Assembly: GCF_001445575.1 (NCBI RefSeq)
Contig: NZ_CP013200.1
Location: 372,001 to 436,000, forward strand
Length of the DNA stretch: 64,000 bases
Reading direction: 5' to 3'
Source of the DNA: Arthrobacter alpinus
Lineage (GTDB): Bacteria > Actinomycetota > Actinomycetes > Actinomycetales > Micrococcaceae
In this document: one piece after another, positions 1-6,852 of the stretch
Position numbering within the stretch: position 1 is the stretch's first letter
How the letters are laid out: each line of letters opens with the position of its first letter
Notes under the pieces: model-generated
What the model saw: the letters and a program-made list of their open reading frames with translations, nothing else
Told to the model about the DNA's origin: nothing
Databases searched by the model: none
Made by a program: the position numbers and the translations under genes

Positions 1-52
1 TGAACTGTGGCCTCTGTGAACCCTTCGACGCGCAGCCGCGTAAGCTTGAGTT

Positions 53-286
53 ATGCGCAATAAGACCGATTGGCTAGACATCATTGTCAACTTCGCCAGT
101 TTCGCGGCCATGATTCTGGTGCTCACCTTCGCCCGTGTGAACTTGCCGTTGAAGATCGTGCTGGCCTTCGCCGTTTCCCTTGCCATCACGGGCGGCTGGT
201 CGTACTACAAACGCAAGCTCCGCCGTCGACCATCAGACCTCAAACGCCTGCACGTGTACAGCGAGAAGAACGCGGAAGACCAATAA
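53..286 (+). CDS. Small two-TM membrane protein
   Basis: 77 residues. There are two adjacent hydrophobic stretches at about 10-27 and 31-50, followed by a strongly basic segment (YYKRKLRRR) and a polar tail. This is the layout of a small inner-membrane protein with a cytoplasmic C-terminus. It resembles the short actinobacterial DUF4229-type proteins in size and layout, but no diagnostic motif confirms that. Its stop overlaps the start of the HutD-like gene by one base (TAATG), so the two are probably translated together. Function unknown. Confidence 0.6.
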   Translation: MRNKTDWLDIIVNFASFAAMILVLTFARVNLPLKIVLAFAVSLAITGGWSYYKRKLRRRPSDLKRLHVYSEKNAEDQ

Positions 287-879
287 TGCAGATCATTCGA
301 TACGCCCCGCTCAAAGCTGCCCCGTGGGCCAACGGCGGCGGCATCACCCGCCAGATCGCGGCGGGCCCCAGCGGCGCCACCGGCACAGGCTGGGACTGGC
401 GCATCAGCATCGCCGAACTAGCCAAGGCCGGCCCATTTTCGCCCATGCCCGGCATCGATAGGATCATCACCGTCATTGAGGGCGATCTCATTGCCTTGAG
501 CGTGGACGGCACCGAGCAGGCCCTTGAAAAGTACCGACCGTTCCGATTTTCCGGCGACTCGGACACCTCCGCCAGCCTGCCCACCGGCACACTCAAAGAC
601 CTGAACCTCATGACCCGCCGCGGCGCCTTCAAGGGCTACGCCGCCATCATTGAACTCTCCAAGAAGCGCCCTCACCCTGTTTTCGCGGATCAGTTCGCCG
701 TGCTGCTGCAGGGCTCGGCCACGGTTTCTGCCGCTGCAACGGACGACGCCGAACCCTCCTCCCCTGCGCCCGCACCCGAGGCGCTGGGTAAGTTTGACAC
801 CGTGGTGGGCTCCGATGACGCTCCGGAGATTTCCGGGCGTGGATTCCTGGCCCTGCTGAGCATCGATCCGGTGCTCTAG
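286..879 (+). CDS. HutD/Ves family protein
   Basis: 197 residues from the ATG that overlaps the preceding stop codon; the frame is open further upstream, but that stretch lies inside the previous gene. The family signature is visible: PWANGGGITRQI near residues 13-24, then WDWRISIAEL, FSPMPGIDR and NLMTRRG. HutD/Ves proteins are small bicupin-fold proteins linked to histidine utilisation or cold response in other bacteria; their biochemical role is unsettled. There are no hut genes nearby. A Pro/Ala-rich insert around residues 150-165 is probably a disordered loop. The PhzF-like gene follows after 5 bases, suggesting a three-gene operon. Confidence 0.8.
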   Translation: MQIIRYAPLKAAPWANGGGITRQIAAGPSGATGTGWDWRISIAELAKAGPFSPMPGIDRIITVIEGDLIALSVDGTEQALEKYRPFRFSGDSDTSASLPTGTLKDLNLMTRRGAFKGYAAIIELSKKRPHPVFADQFAVLLQGSATVSAAATDDAEPSSPAPAPEALGKFDTVVGSDDAPEISGRGFLALLSIDPVL

Positions 880-884
880 ACACC

Positions 885-1721
885 ATGAAGCCGCGCCGGT
901 ATAGCGAAGTTGATGTCTTTTCACAGACGGCCTATCGCGGGAATGCGCTGGCGGTGGTCCACGATGCTGAAGGTTTGAGCACGGCGGAGATGCAACAGTT
1001 CGCCAACTGGACCAACCTCGCCGAGACCACGTTTTTGTTGGCTCCGACAGCTCCGCAGGCGCACTATCGGGTCAGGATTTTCACGGCTAGCGAGGAGCTG
1101 CCCTTTGCCGGACACCCCACACTGGGATCGGCGAAAGCATGGTTGGCAGCCGGCGGAGACCTCGGTTCAGACGGCGTGATTGTGCAGGAATGCGCAGCCG
1201 GCCTCATCCCGATCCGTGTTGCAGGGGATCGGTTCGCGTTCCAGGCCCCGCCATTAATCCGTTATGAGCCCATCGAGGAAGCACGTTTGCAGCGTGTGGC
1301 CGGCGTCCTCGGCATTGCCCCTGATGACATCATCGCTTCCTCCTGGCTTGTCAACGGACCTCGTTGGATGGGCATCCGGTTAGCTTCTGCGCAACAAGTG
1401 CTGGCACTTCGCCCCGACCCCAACCGCTTGGACGATCTTGAAATTGGCGTGGTGGGCCCATACCCTCCTAGCTCTGCGACTCAGTTTGAGGTCCGCGCAT
1501 TCTTCGGCGGCGACGCCGTTTGGGAGGACCCCGTCACCGGCAGCCTCAATGCCGGACTGGCCCGGTGGATGAGCGATACCGGTGTAGCGCCGTCGAACTA
1601 TATAGCCGCCCAAGGAACCGTTCTTGGCCGCGAGGGCCGGGTCCACATCAACGTTGAAGGTGAAGCCATCTGGGTGGGCGGGCACGTCACCGCGTGCATC
1701 GAGGGAAGTGTCCGGCTCTAA
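885..1721 (+). CDS. PhzF family isomerase/epimerase-like protein
   Basis: 278 residues, normal length for PhzF-fold proteins. The N-terminal DVFSQTAYRGNALAVV segment, the catalytic-glutamate region (NLAETTFL, near residue 47), the HPTLGSA motif and the C-terminal WEDPVTGSLNAGLARW segment are all present, matching the two-lobed diaminopimelate-epimerase-like fold. In phenazine producers PhzF isomerises dihydro-hydroxyanthranilate. No other phenazine genes are visible here, so this is probably one of the many stand-alone homologues of unknown substrate. It follows the HutD-like gene after 5 bases. Confidence 0.82.
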   Translation: MKPRRYSEVDVFSQTAYRGNALAVVHDAEGLSTAEMQQFANWTNLAETTFLLAPTAPQAHYRVRIFTASEELPFAGHPTLGSAKAWLAAGGDLGSDGVIVQECAAGLIPIRVAGDRFAFQAPPLIRYEPIEEARLQRVAGVLGIAPDDIIASSWLVNGPRWMGIRLASAQQVLALRPDPNRLDDLEIGVVGPYPPSSATQFEVRAFFGGDAVWEDPVTGSLNAGLARWMSDTGVAPSNYIAAQGTVLGREGRVHINVEGEAIWVGGHVTACIEGSVRL

Positions 1722-1813
1722 GCGCGCAAGCCCACCCTGTAACTAACACGGTCAACCGTGCACAATGAGCACATGAAGCAGAGTCTTTTGGTCAAGCCCC
1801 GGCGGTCCATGCC

Positions 1814-2944
1814 ATGACATTTCACGTTCTTGCCCTGATTTGCTTCGCAGCACTGTTGGGTCCCCTCTTGGCCTTACCGCGACGGTGGCACATTCCGGTG
1901 GTTATCGGTGAACTGGCGGCAGGAATTCTTATTGGCCGCAGCGGTTTGAATCTGCTCGATCCTGCGGAACCGACATTTACCTTCCTTGCTGATCTGGGCT
2001 TTGCTCTGGTTATGTTCGTGGCCGGCTCCCACGTACCCGTCCGGGACCAACGAATCCATTCCGCGTTGGGTAGCGGCATGGCTCGCTTGGCAGTGGTGGC
2101 CGTGGCTGCCGCCGCAGTTGGTATTGCGGTGGCAGGATTTTTTGGTACCGGGCATGCATCGCTCTACGTGGTCCTGTTGGCGTCATCTTCCGCCGCGCTG
2201 GTGCTGCCAATCATCGGCTCAATCCAGCTCCGCGGACCCCAAGTTCTGGCCATGACAGCGCAGGTGGCGATCGCCGATACCCTAGCCATCGTGGCTCTCC
2301 CCCTGGTGCTCAACCCGTCCACGGCCGGACCCGCGGCGCTGGGTTCCCTGGCGGTCTTGACCAGCGCCACCGTACTCTTTCTGATCCTGCGTACGGCCAA
2401 TCGAAAGGGGTTACGGAAGCGTCTGCACAAAGTTTCTGAGAAGCGGAAATTTGCCCTAGAGCTCAGGTTTCAGCTGGTGGTCCTCTTTGCGCTAGCCGGG
2501 CTAGCCGTGTGGAGCCACGTATCCATCATGCTCGCCGGTTTCGCCTTTGGGCTGGCCGTGTCAGCCGTGGGTGAGCCACGGCGACTGGCCCACCAGTTGT
2601 TTGCCCTGACGGAAGGTTTTCTGGGCCCACTGTTTTTCCTCTGGCTGGGCGCCTCGCTTGATCTGCGCGAACTTGCCGCGGCCCCGTCCATGATTGCACT
2701 CGGCTTGACCCTGGGGATTGGTGCCATCGGCATTCATTCACTCACGCGCTTGCTGGGCCTCCCGCTCCCCCTCGGAGTCCTTTCGGCATCACAACTTGGC
2801 GTGCCGATCGCCGCGGCCACCATCGGCATTCAACAAAACCTGCTGGCACCTGGCGAACCCGCGGCACTGGTTCTAGGAGCGCTGGTCACCATGGCGGCAG
2901 CCACGCTGGCGAGCACACGCCTCACTGCACGGAAAAGCCTCTAA
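1814..2944 (+). CDS. CPA2-type cation/proton antiporter, membrane domain only
   Basis: 376 residues, almost entirely hydrophobic, with about 11-12 predicted membrane segments. It begins with the family-like pattern of a short helix, a PRRWHIPVVIGELAAG segment and ILIGRSGL, as in KefB/NapA-type Na+(K+)/H+ exchangers. No TrkA-N or TrkA-C regulatory domain follows, so regulation, if any, must come from another protein. The ATG at 1814 is preceded by a 14-codon reading frame whose stop overlaps it (ATGA). Likely role: monovalent cation/proton exchange for pH or salt homeostasis. The transported ion cannot be read from the sequence. Confidence 0.8.
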   Translation: MTFHVLALICFAALLGPLLALPRRWHIPVVIGELAAGILIGRSGLNLLDPAEPTFTFLADLGFALVMFVAGSHVPVRDQRIHSALGSGMARLAVVAVAAAAVGIAVAGFFGTGHASLYVVLLASSSAALVLPIIGSIQLRGPQVLAMTAQVAIADTLAIVALPLVLNPSTAGPAALGSLAVLTSATVLFLILRTANRKGLRKRLHKVSEKRKFALELRFQLVVLFALAGLAVWSHVSIMLAGFAFGLAVSAVGEPRRLAHQLFALTEGFLGPLFFLWLGASLDLRELAAAPSMIALGLTLGIGAIGIHSLTRLLGLPLPLGVLSASQLGVPIAAATIGIQQNLLAPGEPAALVLGALVTMAAATLASTRLTARKSL

Positions 2945-2977
2945 TGCGCGAGCCCACACGCCCCGTTCCTCGAGTCA

Positions 2978-3033
2978 GACGGAGGCCCGTCGAGTCAGAC
3001 GCTGCGCAGCGTCTGACTCGACGGGCCTCCGTC
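2978..3033. repeat. Perfect 56-bp palindrome
   Basis: The left arm, beginning GACGGAGGCCCGTCGAG, is mirrored exactly by the right arm with no spacer; the centre is at 3005/3006. A third copy of the decamer CGAGTCAGAC sits just to the left (2971-2980). As RNA it would form a 28-bp hairpin, suitable as a bidirectional terminator for the convergent genes, although no U-run follows. Confidence 0.85.
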
Positions 3034-3067
3034 GGACTCGGCGGGACTGGCGTCTGAATCGGGGCTT

Positions 3068-3112
3068 AACGTACGACGCCGGCACCCAAGTTGGGTGCCG
3101 GCGTCGTACGTT
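3068..3112. terminator. Bidirectional hairpin terminator
   Basis: 22-base arms (3068-3089 and 3091-3112) are exactly complementary, followed by a short T-run. The stem carries the GTACGACGCCGGC core seen at several other gene ends in this window. Confidence 0.75.
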
Positions 3113-3120
3113 TTGCAACA

Positions 3121-3171
3121 GGTGGGCCCACGCTCGCCAGGTTCCGGGGAAATCGCGTCAGCGATTTATCC
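3121..3171. repeat. 51-bp direct repeat, copy 1
   Basis: Identical to 3238-3288. It begins GGTGGGCCCACGCTCGCC and ends GCGTCAGCGATTTATCC. The copies lie 117 bases apart, with a GGGCCCA-type repeat unit between them. Confidence 0.85.
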
Positions 3172-3237
3172 AGTCCCTAGCCTTGGGCCCACGCGCCCGA
3201 GGGCCCCAGAGCGAGGCACGAGCTCAGGGAGGGCGTG

Positions 3238-3288
3238 GGTGGGCCCACGCTCGCCAGGTTCCGGGGAAATCGCGTCAGCGATTTATCC
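3238..3288. repeat. 51-bp direct repeat, copy 2
   Basis: Exact second copy of the 3121-3171 unit. It lies 16 bases from the stop codon of the helicase gene on the opposite strand. Confidence 0.85.
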
Positions 3289-3304
3289 GGCCAGCGAGTG
3301 GGGA

Positions 3305-5059
3305 CTAGCGGCCGCGGCGCTGGTTCGAGGCAGGAGCCGTTGCGCGGCGGGGTCCGCCGGAGCGTGCACCGCCACCGTTGGAGTTGAAGCTTCCACCGGA
3401 GTTACCACCGGTGTTGGAGGACCACACGGCACCGCCCTGGCTGCCACCGCGGGAGTTGCTGCGCGGGGCATCGTTGGTGTGTGAAGAGCTGCGCGGAGCC
3501 GAACCCTGACCTGCGCGGTTTCCGCGGGCAACGTCGCCATCGCGAGCCGGACGGCCCTCGCCGGAGCGTACCGGACGGCCCTCGCCGGAGCGTACCGGGC
3601 GGCCTTCGCCGGCGGCACGTGCCGGGCGACGGTTTTCGCCGCCGCCGAAGCGGGCACCCTGCGCAGCGCCTTCACGACGCTCGCCACGGTTACCTGCGGC
3701 AGCGGGACGCTCATTGGAATCGGAGGCAACGCGGCCGCGTCCTCCGCGACCGCCACGGCCACCGGCTGTGGGGGCTGCACCGGAGCGGACAGAACGCTTG
3801 CGCTGAGCGTTCGCACCGTTAGAGGTGCCACCGCCCTGTGCAGGCTGCTTGGATGCGAGCAAGGCTGCGCGGGTGCGGGGGTCAATCTTGTCAGCAACAT
3901 CGCCCACCAAGGTGGCGATCAGCGGTGAGCTGGTGGTGACGCGCTCAAAGTTCACGTCAACGCCTGCTGCGCGCATGAGCTTCTTGACGTCGCCCTGCTG
4001 CTCGGGGAGCGTCAAGGTGACAACAACGCCGTCGGACCCGGCGCGAGCCGTACGGCCGGAACGGTGCAGGTACGCCTTGTGCTCTGTGGGCGGGTCAACG
4101 TGGATGACCAGTTCAATGTCGTCAACGTGCACGCCGCGGGCGGCAACGTCGGTGGCAACCAGGACGCGAACGTCGCCGGTGGAGAACTCGGCCAGGTTCC
4201 TATCACGTGCATTCTGTGACAGGTTTCCATGAAGGTCCACGGCGGGGATACCGGCGTCGGTCAGAGTCTTGGCCAGCTTGCGAGCATGGTGCTTGGTGCG
4301 CATGAACAGGATGCGGCGGCCGGCGCCGGACGCCAGCTCAACGATGACCTGCTTCTTCACAGTCTGGTCATTGACGACCAGAACGTGGTGCTCCATGGTG
4401 GAAACAGCAGCCTTGGGCTCGTCCACTGAGTGGGTGAGCTGGTTGGAGAGGTAACGCTGAACAATCTTGTCAACGCCGTTATCCAGTGTTGCGGAGAACA
4501 GCATGCGCTGACCCTGTGTGGGAGTGGTGTCCAGCAGGCGCTTGACCACGGGCAAGAAGCCGAGGTCAGCCATGTGGTCGGCCTCATCCAGAACCGTGAT
4601 CTCAACGCTTTCCAGCGACACGATGCGCTGCTTCATGAGGTCTTCGAGGCGACCCGGGCAAGCGATGACAATGTCAACGCCGGCGCGCAGGGCCTTTTCC
4701 TGGCGGGCCTGTGAGACGCCACCATAGATGACCGTGGTGTTCAGGCCCATGGCCTTGGCGAGGGGCTCGATGGTGTTGTTCAGCTGGGTTGCCAGCTCGC
4801 GGGTCGGTGCCAATACCAGGCCCATGGGGCGGCCGGGCTTGCGGAAGTAAGGGGCTTCGCGCTCGGCCAGACGGGCCACGAGCGGGATAGCGAAGGCAAT
4901 GGTCTTGCCGGAGCCGGTGCGGCCGCGACCCAACACGTCGCGCCCTGCCAAAGTGTCCGGCAGAGTCTTGACCTGAATGGGGAATGCTTCTTCAATGCCC
5001 TGAGCGGCGAGAGAAGCAACGATTTCCTTGGGCGCACCAAGGGCAGCAAAAGTTGTCAT
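3305..5059 (-). CDS. DEAD-box ATP-dependent RNA helicase
   Basis: 584 residues from the ATG at 5059; the frame is open 24 codons further up, but homologues start near MTTFAALG. The helicase core has a Q motif (FPIQ), Walker A GRGRTGSGKT near residue 45-54, PTRELA, the DEAD box (VLDEADHM), SAT and the C-terminal HRSGRTAR motif. After about residue 430 comes a long low-complexity tail rich in Arg, Gly and Ser, including an 8-residue tandem repeat (RPVRSGEG). This is typical of actinobacterial RhlE/CshA-like helicases that bind structured RNA and act in cold adaptation, ribosome assembly or RNA decay. The exact orthologue class cannot be decided by eye. It diverges from trmB. Confidence 0.9.
   Translation of the reverse strand: MTTFAALGAPKEIVASLAAQGIEEAFPIQVKTLPDTLAGRDVLGRGRTGSGKTIAFAIPLVARLAEREAPYFRKPGRPMGLVLAPTRELATQLNNTIEPLAKAMGLNTTVIYGGVSQARQEKALRAGVDIVIACPGRLEDLMKQRIVSLESVEITVLDEADHMADLGFLPVVKRLLDTTPTQGQRMLFSATLDNGVDKIVQRYLSNQLTHSVDEPKAAVSTMEHHVLVVNDQTVKKQVIVELASGAGRRILFMRTKHHARKLAKTLTDAGIPAVDLHGNLSQNARDRNLAEFSTGDVRVLVATDVAARGVHVDDIELVIHVDPPTEHKAYLHRSGRTARAGSDGVVVTLTLPEQQGDVKKLMRAAGVDVNFERVTTSSPLIATLVGDVADKIDPRTRAALLASKQPAQGGGTSNGANAQRKRSVRSGAAPTAGGRGGRGGRGRVASDSNERPAAAGNRGERREGAAQGARFGGGENRRPARAAGEGRPVRSGEGRPVRSGEGRPARDGDVARGNRAGQGSAPRSSSHTNDAPRSNSRGGSQGGAVWSSNTGGNSGGSFNSNGGGARSGGPRRATAPASNQRRGR
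3547..3618 (-). repeat. 24-bp tandem repeat inside the helicase tail
   Basis: Two exact copies (3547-3570, 3571-3594) and one degenerate copy (3595-3618). The period is a multiple of three and encodes the RPVRSGEG repeats. Such a tract could expand or contract without shifting the frame. Confidence 0.8.
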
Positions 5060-5313
5060 GTAAAGAGAGAATCTTTCGTAAGGCGGTTCAACGTCCCACG
5101 GGCAGTTTTGACCGCGGGTTCGCCGATTCAATGCCAGAGCGTGTCAACCGCGGTCTGCACAGTGCAAATTCACTGGGCAAAATCTTTGCGGGACAAGTTG
5201 CATGCGTTCATCGACGCAGAATGCGCGAAACGCACATTAAGTAGTGTCAGTCTACCAGCGGCACGACGCCGGGCACCTCCTTAGTGCCCCATCTCACCTC
5301 CAACACCACGGCG

Positions 5314-5376
5314 AGTGTCCAGATAACGCCGCTTTGATCCCTCTATAGCGGCTCTAAACGACGTTATCTGGACACT
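5314..5376. repeat. Inverted repeat, 15-bp perfect arms
   Basis: AGTGTCCAGATAACG (5314-5328) is exactly mirrored at 5362-5376. The 33-base spacer has its own small stem (CCGCT with AGCGG). Confidence 0.8.
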
Positions 5377-5418
5377 GGCGCCGCCACGAGCCACTGTCCG
5401 CCCCGGCCAAGGCTCCTC

Positions 5419-5488
5419 ACGCCATCGATCCGTGAGAAATGGCGGTTTTGGGAGCTGAAAGCAACCTTTTCTCCCGGATCGATGGCGT
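5419..5488. repeat. Inverted repeat, 18-bp arms with one mismatch
   Basis: ACGCCATCGATCCGTGAG (5419-5436) pairs with CTCCCGGATCGATGGCGT (5471-5488) with one mismatch. The spacer is 34 bases. Confidence 0.8.
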
Positions 5489-5580
5489 TCAGATTGAACC
5501 TGGAAGAGAGATTCCCGGCCAGGGTGAGCCAAAATTTCCCAACCAGACCGGCCGGCAAATCACCGGTACCCTTAACAGTG

Positions 5581-6525
5581 ATGAGTGAAACCCCAGCTAC
5601 CGACGCCCCCGCCAACGACTCCGCCGCACCGGCGCACACCTCCCCGCAGGATGCAGAGCCCTCACAGCAGCGCGCACCTCGCACCGAGGACGGCTCCGCA
5701 CGCCCCATCACACCGGGCAGTCAGGCCGCCGAGGGCACTTACCGCATGCAGCCGGTCTCGTTTGTGCGCCGCGGAACCCGCTTGCAGGGTCGCCGCCAGC
5801 AGGCGTGGGATGACCACTCTGACACCCTGGCCGTGGACGTTCCGCGCCACATTGCGGACACCTCAGTGCACCCCGATTACGTCTTCGACGCCGCAGCAGA
5901 GTTTGGCCGCACAGCCCCGCTGGTAGTGGAAATCGGTTCGGGCCTGGGCGATGCCGTCATTCACGCCGCCAAGGAAAACCCGGACAAGGACTTCCTCGCC
6001 GTCGAGGTTTACACCCCCGGACTCGCTCAGACCATCCAAAAGATTGTCGCCCACGAGCTCGAGAATGTCCGCGTCGTCCAGGCGAACGCGCCCGAGGTCC
6101 TGAGCACCATGCTCCCGGCCGGCTCCGTGAGCGAAGTCTGGGTCTTCTTCCCCGACCCGTGGCACAAGAGCAAGCACAATAAGCGCCGCATGGTGAAGGA
6201 CACCTTTGCCCCGCTCGTGGCTCGCGTCCTCTCCCCCGGCGGCACCTGGCGTCTGGCCACCGACTGGTCCACTTACGCCGAACAGATGCTCTACGTGGGC
6301 ATCGCTTCTGAAGACTTCACTAACCTGCACGACGGCGAGCGCACCGGTTCCGAAAGTCCGCTGACCGAGGCGCGGCTCAGCGGAGTTGACTGCGAGCAAA
6401 GTGATGAACCGGATGAGATTGGCGGTTGGGCTCCGCGTTTTGACGGGCGCATCCTGACCAGCTTTGAGAACAAGGCTCACAAGGCTGGGCGCGTCATCTT
6501 CGATCTCGCCTTCCGCAAGAACTAA
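5581..6525 (+). CDS. trmB: tRNA (guanine-N7-)-methyltransferase
   Basis: 314 residues from the ATG at 5581. The class I methyltransferase motif (VEIGSGLGDAVIHAA, near residue 118) and the TrmB signature FFPDPWHKSKHNKRR (near residue 190) are clear. The enzyme uses S-adenosylmethionine to form m7G46 in the variable loop of tRNAs. The first 55-60 residues are Pro/Ala/Thr-rich, absent from the shorter homologues of other phyla, and probably disordered. The frame is open above the ATG, but that stretch carries the inverted repeat and is unlikely to be coding. A stem-loop follows the gene. Confidence 0.93.
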   Translation: MSETPATDAPANDSAAPAHTSPQDAEPSQQRAPRTEDGSARPITPGSQAAEGTYRMQPVSFVRRGTRLQGRRQQAWDDHSDTLAVDVPRHIADTSVHPDYVFDAAAEFGRTAPLVVEIGSGLGDAVIHAAKENPDKDFLAVEVYTPGLAQTIQKIVAHELENVRVVQANAPEVLSTMLPAGSVSEVWVFFPDPWHKSKHNKRRMVKDTFAPLVARVLSPGGTWRLATDWSTYAEQMLYVGIASEDFTNLHDGERTGSESPLTEARLSGVDCEQSDEPDEIGGWAPRFDGRILTSFENKAHKAGRVIFDLAFRKN

Positions 6526-6543
6526 GCGCCCGCAGCGGCGTAC

Positions 6544-6589
6544 GTCCCCGCTTTCTACGCATGTCCCCACATGGGCAGAAAGCGGGGAC
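6544..6589 (+). terminator. Stem-loop after trmB
   Basis: GTCCCCGCTTTCT (6544-6556) is exactly complementary to AGAAAGCGGGGAC (6577-6589), with a 20-base loop. It lies 18 bases after the stop codon. There is no clear U-tract. Confidence 0.55.
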
Positions 6590-6745
6590 ATGCGCAGCGG
6601 CCGCGATCCTCAGCATGGAACCGCCGCCGAACCGCCGCACCGGCTCGCGAGTGGATAATCACGGCGGGCAAACCCGAACGTAATAATCGGCCGGATGAAC
6701 TTAATAATGCATTCGGCTCTTGACGTCCCCTGAGCCCCTGAAAGT

Positions 6746-6774
6746 TAAAAGTCGTACAAACTATGCAACTTTTA
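6746..6774 (+). promoter_or_regulatory. Inverted repeat upstream of narG, possible operator
   Basis: TAAAAGT (6746-6752) is mirrored by ACTTTTA (6768-6774) in a locally AT-rich stretch about 80 bases before the narG start. Nitrate reductase operons are usually controlled by oxygen or nitrate regulators, so this is a reasonable operator candidate. It does not match a consensus I can name. Confidence 0.3.
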
Positions 6775-6852
6775 GCAGCTAATTAGGACACCCCGATCTT
6801 GACTATTTGACAGACCATAGAGATCCCCGCGAGCAGCCCCTATGGTGGGCCC

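Larger units (their letters stand above)
2945..3304. repeat. Convergent intergenic region rich in palindromes and direct repeats
   Basis: About 360 bases between two convergent genes, with no credible coding region. It holds a perfect 56-bp palindrome (2978-3033), a second long hairpin (3068-3112) followed by TTTT, and a 51-bp direct repeat (3121-3171 and 3238-3288) flanking a GGGCCCA-containing repeat unit. The last unit ends at the stop codon of the helicase gene. Confidence 0.8.
5060..5580. other. Divergent intergenic region with two spaced inverted repeats
   Basis: About 520 bases between the divergent helicase and trmB genes. No coding region is supported. It holds two separate inverted repeats (5314-5376 and 5419-5488). 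Because both flanking genes point outward, these are not terminators for them. They may be regulatory, part of unannotated transcripts, or remnants of a small mobile repeat. A promoter for each gene must lie here, but I cannot point to convincing -10/-35 boxes. Confidence 0.6.
6526..6852. other. Intergenic region between trmB and narG
   Basis: The 327 bases hold a hairpin just downstream of trmB (6544-6589), a less GC-rich stretch at about 6680-6780 and the presumed nar promoter region. No coding region is supported. Confidence 0.6.

Noticed and set aside
70..285. N-terminal extension of the HutD-like protein
   Set aside because: It would overlap the whole preceding small membrane-protein gene; HutD homology starts at the ATG at 286.
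5482..5580. Longer trmB start upstream of 5581
   Set aside because: The extension includes an arm of an inverted repeat and adds nothing homologous; the ATG at 5581 is more likely.
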